64,000 nucleotides of DNA, from assembly GCF_014633365.1 (NCBI RefSeq), contig NC_068346.1, forward strand, positions 17,877,030 to 17,941,029. Direction: 5' to 3'. Numbering within the stretch: the first letter of the stretch is position 1; each line of letters opens with the position of its first letter. The notes beneath the pieces were generated by a model, which was not told the origin of the DNA, searched no databases, and worked only from the letters and a program-made list of their open reading frames with translations. Positions 1-12,504 of this stretch are shown here, piece by piece. The DNA is from Diospyros lotus. Taxonomy: Eukaryota; Streptophyta; Magnoliopsida; Ericales; Ebenaceae. The position numbers were made by a program, and so were the translations under genes.

Positions 1-552
1 CTTAAAATTCGGCCAAAAGTAAGCGGAGCAGGGGCGCCACGTGGCAGCGCGTGGCCAGTCGCTAGGGGAGGCCACCGCCTCACCGAAACGACGTCGTTTT
101 GACGTCAAGGGCTGAATTAAATCAGCCATAATTCCTCAGCCTCGCGCGCCTGCCCGCGGATTCGATCCCGCATTCGCTGCCGGGTAGCCCTCGCGCGCGA
201 CCGCTCGCGCCCGCACCAACCTTCTCCCTATATAGGTTTTAACTTATACTTAAGGTGACTTTTTGGCCTTTCCGCAATTCGCACCAGCTACCCCCGAACT
301 TCCTTAAATTACACACACACCCCCTATAATAATTACAGAAATGCCCGAACTTTCTAAAAATCACACAAATTAATTTATTTTAATTTTTTTCTTTTTCCAG
401 AAATTCCTAAATAACAAAATTAATTATCTTAATTTCTTATTTCCTTAAAATCACATAATTTAATTTTATTTAATCACCACAAATTATTTTGATATTTCTC
501 TTAAATCCAATTACCCCTAAAATTAAATTAATAGCTATTTACGGGCGTTACA
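1..552 (-). mobile_element. LTR fragment (5' part of an LTR, cut by window edge)
   Basis: Read on the minus strand, the segment starts at 552 with TGTAACGCCC, a common head of plant Gypsy-type LTRs. It continues AT-rich and then becomes GC-rich towards base 1. It shares a layout with the LTR at 34567-37533: AT-rich head, a B-box-like GGGATCGAATCC stretch (about 162-173, minus strand), then the near-palindrome AAACGACGTCGTTTT (86-100). The other end lies outside the window, so family and target duplication cannot be settled. Confidence 0.5.
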
Positions 553-1319
553 GTTCAACTTCAAATTCTTATTTTATTTTTTGTTTGTATTTTATTTTTG
601 TAATCAGAAAAAAATATTGCATGATTCACCAATTTCAAAATATATATTATTTAATAATATACATATTTTTTAATTTTTTGTTTTTGATAAATAATTTTTT
701 AAAATAATAAAAAATATATATTTTCAACAATCTAAAAATAGACACTCAAAAAATAAAATTAAAAATAAATTCAAAACTCAAAGTTTACAAATGAAACTTG
801 AAGAAAACACTACCTAAGTGTTGCTCCTTGTATTATATGTTTGTCCTTTCTCCCCTTAACAGTTTAATATACCTTATAGCTAAAAGTATTTAAAAACTAA
901 AATCTCACTTAAAATAATTAGCTAAAATTATTTATTCTATGTGAACTATTCTTTTTGTTTTTTAATTTTATTTTTATTTGGATTAAATTACATTTATTAG
1001 AGCTAATTAAATTAAATTAATTTAACTTGGTTAATATTTAACTAAAGGAGAGTATAGCGGAGAAAAAAAAAAGTACAAAACCTTATCAAAAAAACTTTTA
1101 AATTATAAAAATTTTCACATAAATGGCCTAAAATATATTTTTACCTATTTAATGCCAGATGGTGATGGCTGTTTTGGCCTACATCTATCATCAGTCGTAA
1201 GTTTTTCAGTTGAGGTGAGATTCTGTTCATATTTACACATCGTGTTATCACTTAAATTTAACCAATAGAACGGGTGTTTTGTTAATGGAGGCTATGTGAT
1301 GTAGATATTGATGAACCCA
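553..1319. other. AT-rich intergenic sequence
   Basis: Very AT-rich with long A and T runs. I see no conserved protein, RNA gene or element ends. The one small open frame (489-707) is low-complexity and not credible. Confidence 0.5.
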
Positions 1320-2044
1320 CACTACAACAAATCTTAAATTAAGAGGCATTTAAAAATGCCTCAATAGATATTTTATTGGGACATTTTAACTATTAGGGCA
1401 CTAATAATAATGTCCCGTATAATTGTGCCCCCACAATGTATTGAGACACTTATAAATGTCTCAAAAACAACTATAAATTTAAGTTTATTGCGACACTTAA
1501 AAATGCCTCAAAAATCACTATAAATTTATTTTTCATATAGGCCTTCTCTTAATTCTAATTTACTTCTCCCTTAGATCAAATCCTGAATCTTTCCTTCTTC
1601 TTGCACACGTGTGACAACCTAATCTACACATCATCTTATGAATATATGTGCCTATATTTATTTTATAGTATATTTAAGTTTCATTAGAATTATTCTATTG
1701 GGCACTTAAGATTTGTCTATTAGGGCACTTCATCAGAGTGTCTTGTTAGAATTATTTTAATGGGATATTTCAAAAATTCTGCCCTATTAGATTTATCTAT
1801 TAAGACACTTATATTTATCTATTAGGGCATTTCATTATCTTGCCTTATTAGAATTGTTTTATTGGGGCACTTCTTTAAATTGTACCTTAAAATGGTATTT
1901 TATAGGGCACTTAATTGTTGTGCCTCATTAAAATTATTGTATTGGGGCACTTTTTTAGATTGTGCCTTAAAATAGTATTTTAGAGGACACTTTCTAAAAA
2001 ATGCCCTAAAAAAAATGCCTCAATAAATAATTTTTGTTGTAGTG
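1320..2044. mobile_element. Non-autonomous CACTA element (725 bp)
   Basis: The element starts CACTACAACAAA and ends TTTGTTGTAGTG, a 12-bp perfect terminal inverted repeat followed by an imperfect match including AGGCATT. It is flanked by CCA on both sides (1317-1319 and 2045-2047), the 3-bp duplication expected of CACTA elements. The interior has no coding capacity. It repeats a short motif, GGGCACTT or its complement (often TATTGGGGCAC), many times, as expected for subterminal transposase-binding repeats. It belongs to a different family from the large element at 37931-51036. Confidence 0.85.
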
Positions 2045-3400
2045 CCACCTTTCGAGGAGTAGTGAGCTCTGTACATGAAGCTTGGGCAGATTATCCACGA
2101 TAGGCATATTGAAGAGTATTTGATCACAAGTGGTCAAGTCATATATCGAGCGATTGGGCAGATATATCAAATATATATTGATGGATCGTGAGTTTAATTT
2201 TTATTATGTGTAATGGGATAAAATTTTATATCGACAATATTCTTCCTCTGCCGAGCGACAAGGGCCGTGCAAGAGCAGTATTCCAAAAATATTTGACCAC
2301 AAGAATTACCCGACATCTGGTAAGACTTGGCAAAATTAAACAAGGGGTAAGACTTTGCGGAATAAGGTATGATACATAATGTAAAATCCCAATTAAGCAA
2401 GGACCCACATTACTCTGGTGGTAATTCACAATTAGTGGCTAATTAAGGGATCGAATCTAATTATCTTAATTTAAATATGAACTTATATGTGGTAGTAGAC
2501 TTAATTATATAAGTTGTGCACTATGGTAGGGCCAAGGGTGATGAGTTTGCGATAAAAAATAATAACTACAATTTAAACCAAATATTCTTTAATGAAAAAA
2601 AGGACTCTTATGATTTAAACATCATTAGTATATTCAAACCAAATATGTAATACAGCAGCATCTCTGTAATATATTCACAATACATTATTAAATCGTGTTA
2701 TATGTACTAATAAAATATACAAATTTAATAATCGAACCAGACTTTATAAATTAAACTTCATTATCAATTATTATGTTTGTTTTATGAAATCCGATGGGAT
2801 TTTCATTAAAAGGCGATAACAACAAATTAGGTGAGGATATTTTTGAATTTTAACACTTTTGATCATCCTTTTGATAACCTAATTATTTATACAAATAATA
2901 GTTTTTTACATTATTAGTGATGACACCATTAAACGTGGCATGACATTTTGCTAATAACATCCACATACACACACACAATGATGCTATTAATTATTTGTTA
3001 CAAACCTTATAATCATTAACACCATATGGTACATACATGCAACACAGAAACATACATATGTATATATACATGCTTACAACCACAGGAGAGAGGGAAAGGG
3101 CAGGGGCAGCGGGCAGGGAAGGGAACTTACTCTCCAAATGTCGTTTGACTTCATTATTTTTTTTTTTTTTTTTTTTTTTGTTTTCATTAGTTAACAGGTG
3201 ATTTTAAGGTTTTTACTTATTAAAACCTAATGGAATGCTATATTATATTCACAATATTTGTCCGATGCGAATAATAATTTCAGAGGAGGGCATAGGTCCT
3301 AGCATGGGCCCCACCTCCTGCATGCCCACGTCACGACCAACAGACCACCTCTGTCTGTTAAGAGCCATCACATCACACATAATTGAATTGAGTGAATTAT
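2045..3400. other. Intergenic sequence upstream of the bHLH gene
   Basis: No coding region or element ends recognised. The three overlapping small frames around 2188-2429 lie on both strands and look like chance. A poly(T) run is listed separately. Confidence 0.45.
3157..3179. repeat. Poly(T) tract
   Basis: About 23 consecutive T residues in the region upstream of the bHLH gene. It could be a length-variable tract. Confidence 0.9.
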
Positions 3401-3408
3401 CAATAGCG

Positions 3409-3430
3409 CTCTCTCTCTCTCTCTCTCTCT
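3409..3430 (+). repeat. (CT)11 microsatellite in presumed promoter/5' leader
   Basis: Eleven CT units about 400 bp upstream of the chosen bHLH start codon. CT-rich tracts are common near transcription starts and in 5' leaders of plant genes, so this may mark the leader region. No clear TATA box was assigned. Confidence 0.7.
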
Positions 3431-3809
3431 GTTGTGGCGCAGTTATCCGTAGCTTTCATCAGGGATGCTTTTGAACCATTCCGCCACCATTTTCATGCAA
3501 ACTATAAATTCCACTTTAATAGTGAAATTTGTATTTTCTCATTTTGGTTTCTACACACAAATTTGGAGTGGTAACTGGGAAAGGGTAACTGCAATATTCT
3601 TCTTTCTTCTTCTTCTTCTGACACAGATTTGGTACTGCCGAAGACGATACTCCCTCTGCAAAAGTTGGTTATAGCTTTCATCTCCCAACGTGGCTTTGAT
3701 ACGCAGGGATTGCTTTCTTCACAGTCCAACAGAACGGGACGTACGGCGTGGCAGAGCAGCAATGTATACAGAGCCAAGCGCTCGAGACAAAGCAGCAGCA
3801 GCACCAGCC

Positions 3810-6600
3810 ATGAAAGCTCTGGAAACAACTCTGCAGCGTCTGAGGCCCCTAGTTCAGTCCAGAGCCTGGGACTACTGCGTCGTTTGGCAGCTCGGCGATG
3901 ACCCTTCCAGGCACTGCTCCTTCCTCCTTTTGGTTTCTGGTTGTGATTGTGATTTCGTTTTCAATCTCTTGATGATTACTCGTTTAGGTTTATCAAATGG
4001 ATGGGCTGCTGCTGTAATGGTGGTTACGGTGATCATCCATCTGCTTCCATGGTGAACGAGGAGAGGGCAAGGGAAGAAGAAGACCGCCTGGTTCCGCTTT
4101 GCAGGGACTTGTTCTCCAGACATCCTGCAAAAACGAGCGCTTGTGTGGCTCTTTCTCGCTTTCCTCCTTCTATTCCCTTGTATTCCGGGTAAAACCTCCA
4201 TGCAGATAACCGTACGTTAGATTGTTCGCGTATAAACAGCTATTTCTGGTTTAATTGTTGATTAATTGGGCCAATACTCAGGATCGTTGGAGTCACTTGT
4301 GAGTGGCCAATTATATAGAATTTTAGGGGTAGAATGATTTTTAATTTTGTTTGTGGAAAGAGTACCGTATAGTGGGAGGAGGACTTCGCAGTTTTTTAAT
4401 AGATTATCCATTTGTTGTGTTGAACTATATATTTTAAATTTTTATGTCTTGTTTATCTCTTGATCTCTGTTTGTGATTGTGTAGAAACACTGATTTACAG
4501 AGTTTTAAAAGCAGGGTTCATGGGGAGGCAGTGATATCAATGGAAGCAAGGTGGCTTAGCTGCACCGAGGAATTATTGATTTCAAATCAATGCCATGTGC
4601 GTATTTGAATCTTTCTACCCTTTCTGGCATTATTGTTTCCGTGAAAATGATATCCTCACATAATTTTTATACAAAATCTCATGACGTTTGTTTAAACTCT
4701 GAGCCAGTTTGATCGATTTCTTGATTGGTAAGAACCAATGAGAGTGCTCTCTGAAGCAAATGCACACCAACTGTTTGGTTATTTTGTTGACTCGTAGACT
4801 ATTTTCAAAGATGCTTACATGCATGTGGCTAACTGGTAGTAACTGTATCAAATTTATGATCAAAAGATGAGAAGATTATGGGATCTGGAGGAGTTTCTTT
4901 ACAAGATAGTTTGATCTTTGATCGATACGACTTGAAGAATTTTCATTTTCTCCTTGCAGGAGTCAACTGGAACCCGAGTTCTGATCCCAGTTGTTGGGGG
5001 TCTTATTGAGATCTTTGCTGCAAAACAGGTAAGACTTGAGTATGTTTTTAATTTAGAATTTGGCTTTTCTTGTTTTGAACTAAGAAAGAATCGAATGAAT
5101 TTTCTTTCCTATCTCTTTCTAGATTCCCAGAGATCAGAAGATAATAGACCTTGTCGCTGATCAGTGTAAAATCACAATGGCCCAAAAAGCCACAAGTGCA
5201 CAGGACCACTCTGCAATGAGGCTCAATGCACAGCCTCATGATGCTGAATACTCGAACAATCGGCTATCTCACCTTCAGTATCTGAATCTTTTTCCTGGGC
5301 TTCCAATTCATTCCCGGGTTTCCCAACCCGGTGCCTATCCTGTCCTTGAAGGATCACCGGCCAGTTCCAATCCTTCAAATGAACACTTCTCGATGGATTC
5401 ATGCTCTGGCCATCCCTCTCCAAATGTTTCAGTGAGTGAATCAACTCGAAAACATCCAACCTTGAAAAGGCCCATTAGTAGCAGGGATATGCCGGTGAAG
5501 CAAGAGTTTGGCTTTCTTGTTGAAAGTACTCCTAATCATTTGGTTGAGAGAGAGAATTTGAAGTCGAGGCTGAGCCTAGAAAGGGAACAGCACCAATCGA
5601 AGAATCTGATTACGGAGAGAAACAGGAGGAAGCGGATTAGAAATGCGCACTTTGCCCTACGCGCTTTGGTCCCCAAGATCACCAAGGTTTGCCTGGCTAT
5701 ACTTTGCGTGTATGCCACTTATTACGATTGCTAACGCACTTTAATCACTCTATTATTGAGTTTCTACAGATGGATACAGCTTCAATACTAAAAGATGCAA
5801 TCGAATATATCGAGGAATTGCAGGAGGAGGAGAAGAAACTCGTTGATGAGCTCAGAGAAATGGCGAAAGAGGAGTTTGACAATAAGAATGGTCACCCGAA
5901 CATCCCAGAAGCAGGTGCATACCAAGGCACCGGAAACTCAAATGCCACCATGCAAAACAAAGACCCGTCTAGCGTCGATGAGAAGAAACACATGGAGGTA
6001 TTAAAAGCTCACAAGTCTAAAATAAGATGGTTATTGTTATTTTCATTGACTGTGTAACGGGATGTTACAGAAGAGAACCCTACAAATAAAAATGACTAGT
6101 GAGAGAATTAGTGTATCTGACCCTATATATAGTGAGATAAAAGTTTAATATATTATTGTTACTGTGTCATTTTTTGCATTGAAATCATCAATGAATGTTA
6201 TAGACTCTTGGGTAGGTGCAAGTGGAAGTGAACCAGATTGGTGCAAGGGATTTCTTGCTCAAGTGCTTGTGCAAGAAGAAGCAGGGCGGGTTCCTGCGGT
6301 TGATGGAGGCTGTGGATTCTCTCGGGCTTCAAGTGATCGATGCTAATATCTCAGCATTTAACGGCAAGGTCTTGAACATTCTCCGGGTAGAGGTAAGATT
6401 GCAGACATGGATTCCCTGCCTTGAATCGAAGAGTTGAGACCGTCAACACTCCATTAAAACTGTTCTTATTGCAAACTCTCAATTCAAATTTGAAATCCCA
6501 GGTGAACAACATGGAGATCCAACCGAAAACATTGAAAGATTCAGTAATCAAAAGCTGCACGAGCAGATCGTCACGACAGTCGAGTATGGAGAATCCATGA
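3810..6600 (+). CDS. bHLH90-like: bHLH transcription factor, bHLH90-like (8 exons, 506 aa)
   Basis: Exons by splice sites and protein continuity: 3810-3910, 3988-4188, 4515-4596, 4960-5028, 5123-5686, 5770-5997, 6216-6392, 6502-6600. The N-terminal bHLH-MYC_N-like domain (about residues 10-150) includes WDYCVVWQLGDDPSR, WMGCCC and ALSRFPPSIPLYSG. The bHLH lies at about 311-360 (KNLITERNRRKRIRNAHFAL, then PKITKMDTASILKDAIEYIE). The E and R residues that read an E-box are present. The His position typical of G-box binders is Asn, as in AMS-type factors. A leucine-rich helix follows, and residues 416-474 form an ACT-like domain. The product is predicted to be nuclear and DNA-binding. Intron 1 has a GC-AG boundary; all others are GT-AG. 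In-frame ATGs at 3690 and 3762 could extend the N terminus; 3810 was chosen because homologues begin close to that helix. The family is clear; the bHLH90 assignment is from remembered similarity. Confidence 0.9.
3911..3987 (+). other. bHLH intron 1 with non-canonical GC donor
   Basis: Joining CCTTCCAG (ending 3910) to GTTTATCAAATGG (from 3988) gives DDPSRFIKWMGCCC, the conserved join in this family. The intron therefore begins GCACTG and ends TTTAG, a 77-bp GC-AG intron. If it is retained, the frame ends at 4055 with an 81-aa product. Confidence 0.75.
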
Positions 6601-7204
6601 AGAGAAGAAGAAGCTGGCAGATTCCTTAATGAAATGAGCCAATTCAAATGGGAGAATTGAGGGCTCTCTCCATTGGTGCCAGGTGTCTCAGTTTCTGTCT
6701 AACTTTCTACCTTTAACATCAGCTGTATATTGCTGTGCTTTCTGGTGATTAGCAATGGTTTCTTCTCTTGCTAGTGATTACACTTTCATGTTACATTTTG
6801 ATCACATGCCTACCCACCCAGTTCAGATTTGGATCACATAATAGGTTTTCGGAACAACATAAAAAAAATTAATTTTATTAGCAAAACTTAAAATTATTAA
6901 TCTTACGAGTGAACAAAGACATAATGTAGTGCCTTTTAAGTTGACAGGATTTAGCGCCCTAATTATCTCGGAATAATCTGAAAAAAGCCTTGCTGGTAGT
7001 TACAGATGCATCGCCATTAACGTCTTTGCCCTTATACATACAAACTGTACATGTGTCTTCCCCTCGTTTAAGCTTGATGTGTCATGAGAAAGCCTGTTAA
7101 ATGATTAAAAAAGCCCAAAATACTAAAATAATTAAATGGGCTTAAAACGAAAAATCCCGATTAAACGAAATCTCGACCAAAACGGTGAAGGTCTCCTAGA
7201 GACT
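6601..7204. other. bHLH 3' flank and AT-rich intergenic sequence
   Basis: Presumably contains the 3' untranslated region of the bHLH gene. I did not find a convincing poly(A) signal. No other gene or element end is visible. Confidence 0.4.
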
Positions 7205-7765
7205 AGAATGAAATAATAGACACCCAAAAAAGTGGTGAATTAAGTTTTCAAGAGCTTTTCTTGATTTTAAAGAGTGTTTGAATAAAACACTTTGGCCTTT
7301 TTCAAACATTTGAAGGGTAATGGTTTAAAATATAATATTGACAGAAAATGATATGTATAAACTAAATTTAACACAATAAGATTTATCCTTTTAGAGTTTT
7401 TGAAATTTGTTTCTAGGAGTATTCAAAGTGATAATAATTTTGCTCACATAAAACACTTACTGAAAGAAGAATGAAAGTGTTGAAATAAAAGAAAAAAATG
7501 AACAATGCAGCACACAAAGAATTTATAATGATTCCACCCAACCAGCTTACTCCACCTCCTTGCCTCCCCATCAAGGATTTAACAAATCACTATAACTATT
7601 GCAGACTCAGCTATAATCTTAGTTTTTTACAAGTGCAATTGTAACTTATATTTTTCACAAGCTTAGTAATAACCAAATACACAACTTTTATAAGGCTCAA
7701 TTGGAACCTCTTACACGGTGCTTTTTAAGGATTCAAGCACTAACCACAAAAGTAAATAATGTTTA

Positions 7766-8370
7766 TGTCAACGTTTGAAATTGGTCGACTGTGATCCGTC
7801 GACCCGCACTGATTAAATAAACACGAATACGAAGAGAAGAAACAAACAACACAAATAACAAACGATACGCAAGAGAATTTTTACGTGGTTCGGCCAGAAC
7901 GATGCCTACTCTACGACTGTTCTCTGATAATTTCGGTAGAGTAATAGTATCTGATTGATCCTATCTCCATACAATGGTGTTTTGACCCCTATTTATAGAG
8001 TGGGGTGTTTACAATTTTGATTACTTCTAAATATAAAAGGATAATATCACAGATATAATTTGTCCTTATCAACTCCACAAAATCAAGAATAGATTTCACA
8101 TTGTCGGGGATGTGGTTTGCTCCAAATAAGGCAAATGGGTCTTACCTCCTGTTATTACGCGGCCTTTTTGTCTTGCGAGCTGAATAGTCGATCTGTGAGC
8201 TAAATGTGTTGCTGGGAGCTCGCATGATTCCGCGGCCTGAGTTCAGAGTAGGCGACGTGTGACCTGACTCTGATGACCTCAGCCTTGGGCCTATTTGGGC
8301 TTCAGGAGATTGGGTCGGCCTGTTGGATCGAGTCCAACCCGTTTCATGCGATTAAAAAATACATATAACA
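7766..8370 (-). repeat. 3' LTR of the deleted Gypsy element
   Basis: 605 bp, TGTCAACG...ATATAACA on the plus strand, paired with 12523-13805. It includes the phrase ACGTGGTTCGGCC, common in plant LTRs. Confidence 0.88.
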
Positions 8371-8388
8371 TTAACCCCCCCAGCTCTT
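8371..8388 (-). other. Polypurine tract of the deleted Gypsy element
   Basis: On the minus strand, AAGAGCTGGGGGGGTTAA lies directly before the 3' LTR, the expected place for the plus-strand DNA primer. Confidence 0.7.
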
Positions 8389-8499
8389 AGTGCGACCTGC
8401 AAACTAAGAGCTGATGCATGCTGGTTGAATCAGGCTATGCGATTTGTCGATCTTCCTTTTTGACTTCTGCCCAATCACTTCAAATCATGCCAACTCGTG

Positions 8500-8658
8500 C
8501 ATGGCTCTGTCGAGAGTTGATCTGCATCGCCAAGCTATATGTCCAGGTAGATGTGCTGCTATCTCAGCTAACATACCATGGCTCTGTCGAGAGTTAATCT
8601 ACATCGCCAAGCTATATGTCCAGGTAGATCGTGTTGCGATCTCAGCTAACATACCATG
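8500..8658. repeat. Tandem duplication of about 80 bp inside the Gypsy element
   Basis: The stretch beginning CATGGCTCTGTCGAGAGTT and running through GCCAAGCTATATGTCCAGG to AGCTAACATACCATGG occurs twice in a row with few differences. The frames that cross it are not credible genes. Confidence 0.8.
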
Positions 8659-9094
8659 GCTTTTACTTGGTTTTAACGAGCTGAGAGGGCACACCTAGGA
8701 GCTCACAAACCATAACTTGAATCAAGATGAAATGACCCCAGTTAGTGAACCCTTACCTCGATATCACTAATTGAAGTGGTTGCTCAGTAGGTGTCAAACC
8801 ATGACATTAAGTCAAGATGAATAGGTCTCAGCTCGCAAACCACGACCTGGGGGAGGACCAAGATGAATGCTTAGATAAGCTATAAACCATAGCACAAAGG
8901 CTAAGATGAATGGGCCCCAACTCGCAAACCATGGTATCTCTACCCCCAATTTTAAGGATATTCAATCGAATATGAATAAGAGTAAAGTGCAGTAAGCTTA
9001 CAGAATGAAAAATTCATAAATTTCAATCAGAATTACGAGAGTTAATTGTAACAAAAAGTTGCAACATAAGTGAGAATCAGTTACGCTCATTGGG

Positions 9095-9255
9095 AGTGAG
9101 GATGGAGGTGCTCCGTATTCCAAGCACGTGGGAGAACAGCCCCATCTATATTTGTGAAGTGATATGCTCTGTTTCCCATGCTTTCTTTGATAATATAGGG
9201 GCCTTCGCAGTTCGGGCCTAGTGTCCGGTCGCTAGCCTTGTGAGCTCTATGAAGA
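9095..9255 (-). pseudogene. Integrase C-terminal remnant (Gypsy pol)
   Basis: The minus strand translates to a peptide containing LGPNCEGPYIIKESMGNRAY, then GAVLPRAWNTEHLHPH. This is the conserved LGPxWEGPYxI...L(P)RxWNxEHL pattern at the C terminus of Gypsy integrases. It lies less than 300 bp beyond the gag remnant, so most of pol has been deleted. No full reading frame remains. Confidence 0.75.
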
Positions 9256-10363
9256 ATAAGGCTTAACCCGAGATCACTAACATCATAGCATCGAACTTGA
9301 ATCCTCCTGTTTGTAATACCTCATAGCCCGTTGTTAATAGGCAACCACCTTCATGTGACCTATTAGAGGTTTCTGCAATACGAGGCCCACCATGGATAGT
9401 AAAAGTAGTACTTACTACAGGTGCTCAATCCTATTCTAGAGCTTGACGAGTCTCTGGTTGAGCTGGTTGTTGGGGTTGCTAGCTTTCTGGTCTCACCACA
9501 TAATCATGCAAGTGACCTCTCTTGATCAATTCCTCAATTGTGTCCTTCCATGCCCAACATTCGGAGGTGTTGTGCCCCTCCTCGTTGTGGTAAGCACAGA
9601 ACTTGTCCTTATTTCTGAATCTATTGGGAGTCCTTATGGGATTAGGCCTTCCAAAATCCTCCCGGCTCTTCTCAGTAGCGAAGATCATATCTTGAGTGTC
9701 AGACAGGATGTTATAGTTCTCATAACGACCTTGGCGCAGAGATTGCTCGCCTCCTTGCTCGTTCCTTGCTTTCTTAGCGACCTAATCATTGGAATTTCGC
9801 TCCTGGCCCCCTTTGTCATTGTCGCCATTGCCCATCTTCTTGTTTTGGTTAGAGATCCCGGTTTCATCCTTTTGGTTACCCGCTTCTTCCAACCAAAAGT
9901 CTCTTCCCATCTAATTTCCTTTACAGCTCATTCGTAGAGCTCGCCCAGGTCCCTTGCGGGAGATTTGTAGATGCTCTCATAGAGCTTCTCATCTTTCTGA
10001 AGTCCCACAAATATTGCAGTCAGAATACTCTCGTCTGATGGGTTCTCAACATTATTGACCTCGCGGCTGAACCTCTCTATGTAGTCCTTCAAGGATTCGC
10101 TGGATCGCTGGAAAACCGTAGCGAGGTGACATGTTGGGGCGAGCTGCCTTCAGAGTGATCTGTACTAGTTAATGAACCTCCTCTAACACTCATCCCAGCT
10201 ACAAATACTGCAAGGACGAAGACTTCTTAACCATGTCCGAGATATGTCCCCAGGGTTGCGGGGAATACTCGACACTTCACCAACGAGCTAGAGGTCTGCA
10301 GATCCATTTAGAAGTTGAAAGCATCCAGATGGTCATATGGGTCGTGTTTAGCCAACTTGCTCA

Positions 10364-11554
10364 TGTTAATTAAGTTTTAATGATTAACAAAATATTTTTA
10401 TGATATAAATATTTTCTCTTACTCATGCAAAAAATAAATTTATTTTGAATTAAAAGAGAATTGATTTTAGACATGTTTTCTTGTTTGAATCATTTATGTC
10501 TCTAAAGCTTATATTTGAATTTTTAAATTTTGAATTAATGGATAATTGTTTTTAGACATATTTTCTCTTACTCATACAAAAAGTAAATTTATTTTGAATT
10601 AAAAGAGAATTGCTTTTAGACATGTTTTTTTGTTTTAATCATTTATGTCTCAAAAGCTTATATTTGAATTTTTAAATCTTGATTTCTCATGCAAAAAATA
10701 AATTTATTTTGAATTAAAGGTAAGACGTGTTTTCTTATTGTTTGAGAAAGTTTAAACATTTTTTGAATTTCAAATATCATATTAACCCTTTCTTTAGTGG
10801 CTAAAATGCTTATAAATATTCTCCCTAAACTCATTTTTTTTAGTATTCAAGTACTTCTATTGCATATCCAAAGCACCCAAAAGCTCTCAAACGCTCTCAA
10901 GCAAAGCATCCAAGCAATCCAAGGCTCTCAAAATATTATTGCACATCCACCGAAGAGCCACAAGGCAAGAGGAGAAAAATTCTTCAAGTCTTCTACGACA
11001 AATCCAAACTTCTCTATTTGAGGTTATAAATTTATTTATTTATTTAAATATTATTACCCTGTATAATTTGTTCTTAATTGCTTATTCGTGTCCAAGTGTA
11101 GACAAATTATTTGTGACATTTAGATTACTATTGTGGATTGTATAGGTTTCCTAGAACCATTAAAATATAGGTAAATCTAGTTTTCAAGTTAAGTTAAGAA
11201 GAAAACCTTGGTGTAGTGGTTGTCTAAAACTCATTATAATCTAGGTGTGTATCTAGTTTATAAGGTGAGTTAGTGTGGAAATCTTGGTGAAATTATTTTA
11301 GTGGAACCTCAAGGGTGGTTAGACATTGGGAGAATGGAATAAGTGTATTTGAAGACATCAAACTACTATAAATTGTCTTGTGCCTCATTGTATTTATTTT
11401 TGTTATATTTTGTGGTTTACATTTATTATTAATCTCAAATATAATTATTATATTTATCAAATATATATTTTTCAATAAAATCATTAATCGAGAATATTTA
11501 TTAAAATTGAGAAATATTTTAATCACTCAATTCACCCCCTTTCTTGAGTAGCCA
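10364..11554 (+). mobile_element. SIRE-like LTR inserted in gag (probable solo LTR)
   Basis: The segment is AT-rich, unlike the surrounding gag, and separates two parts of the same gag protein. It starts TGTTAATTAAGTTTTAATG and ends near CTCAATTCACCCCCTTTC then TTGAGTAGCCA, matching SIRE-type LTR ends. No internal domain is present. I could not find a clean 5-bp duplication, so boundaries are within several bases. Confidence 0.6.
10410..10730. repeat. Direct repeats inside the SIRE-like LTR
   Basis: A block beginning CTCATGCAAAAAATAAATTT and running through AATTAAAAGAGAATTG and TTTTAGACATG appears in about three imperfect copies, starting near 10420, 10565 and 10685. Confidence 0.7.
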
Positions 11555-12504
11555 TACCCTAAGGGACCAATGGGTAGCTATCTCCATTGTACTGAGGGAT
11601 GTTGGGGACCTTGAATCTGCAAGGGAGAAGCTCCAACTTGATTTTCCTGGAGAATGGGGTCCTCTCGCTGCGGTCTCTCCTCCAATCATGAGCTCTATGT
11701 CGCGCTTCCAATTGTTGGACCCTTTGCAGTAATTCCTCCACGGTTGGGTTTTGATCCACGGATTGTTCGAGGGGAGACCGCCTCTCCCATCCGCTACCTC
11801 GCTCTAGTGAATAACAATCTCGTGGCATATGTCGTCTCCTATTCCCAGGATTTGGCGAGTTGCAATATGTGGCGCGACCTGGGCTAATCCTGGTCGAACT
11901 CTCCCTTGGACGTGGATCCCCACCTCGCCGACTCCCTTCATGAATCTCTTGACAGCGATCTCTATTACAATTTGCTTTCACCCTCAGATTTGTGGGATGT
12001 GCCTCCAGTTCTTTTCCTCGAGATCGCCGCTCCTCTGATCCCCTGGCCCGGGAGTTCAAGGAATGCATAGATCTAGCCTGCCGCGATGTTCCTCTACCTT
12101 CCCTTTCGTCCAGAATGGGTCTTTCATCTGGAGGTTGTAGGACATCTTTGGGTGGTGCTACTTCCACCTGATTTTGGACAACTTGTACCTGTGTTTAGGC
12201 TAACGCCCTTACTGCATCCGCGAGCTGCATGACTGTATTCTCTAATCCCTCATGTCGTTGTTTCCAGGTATAGATCACCTCTATCCCTGGGACAAGGGTC
12301 ACAGACTGACCGGGAACCCAGGAGGGGATGCTTGAGGCAGTTCCAACCAATAGGGGAATGGAAGCAGTTGCAGCAGTAACGACTATGCCCCCGATAGGCG
12401 GAACTTCCGACAGTTGGCTAACATAGTCTTCAAGTTGGTTGACCACCACTTCAGAACTTCTTGTGTTTCTTCCTTTTTCCATTGCTATCGATCAGAGCGG
12501 TGCC

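Larger units (their letters stand above)
9479..12482 (-). pseudogene. Broken gag gene of the Gypsy element
   Basis: The gag start is the ATG at 12482, just after the 5' LTR and primer site. Pieces follow at 12482-12195, 12167-11559 (charged, with a short coiled-coil-like stretch VEELLQRVQQLEARHR and ending near VPNIPQYNGDSYPLVP), then beyond an inserted LTR at about 10360 (KLAKHDPYDHLDAFNF), and at 9867-9479. The last piece holds a zinc-knuckle-like FCAYHNEEGHNTSECW (CX2HX4HX4C), followed by WKDTIEELIKRGHLHDYV. This pattern is typical of plant Gypsy nucleocapsids. Stops, frameshifts and the LTR insertion make it non-functional. Confidence 0.8.

Noticed and set aside
9443..9937. 164-codon plus-strand frame
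   Set aside because: It is the reverse strand of the gag zinc-knuckle region.
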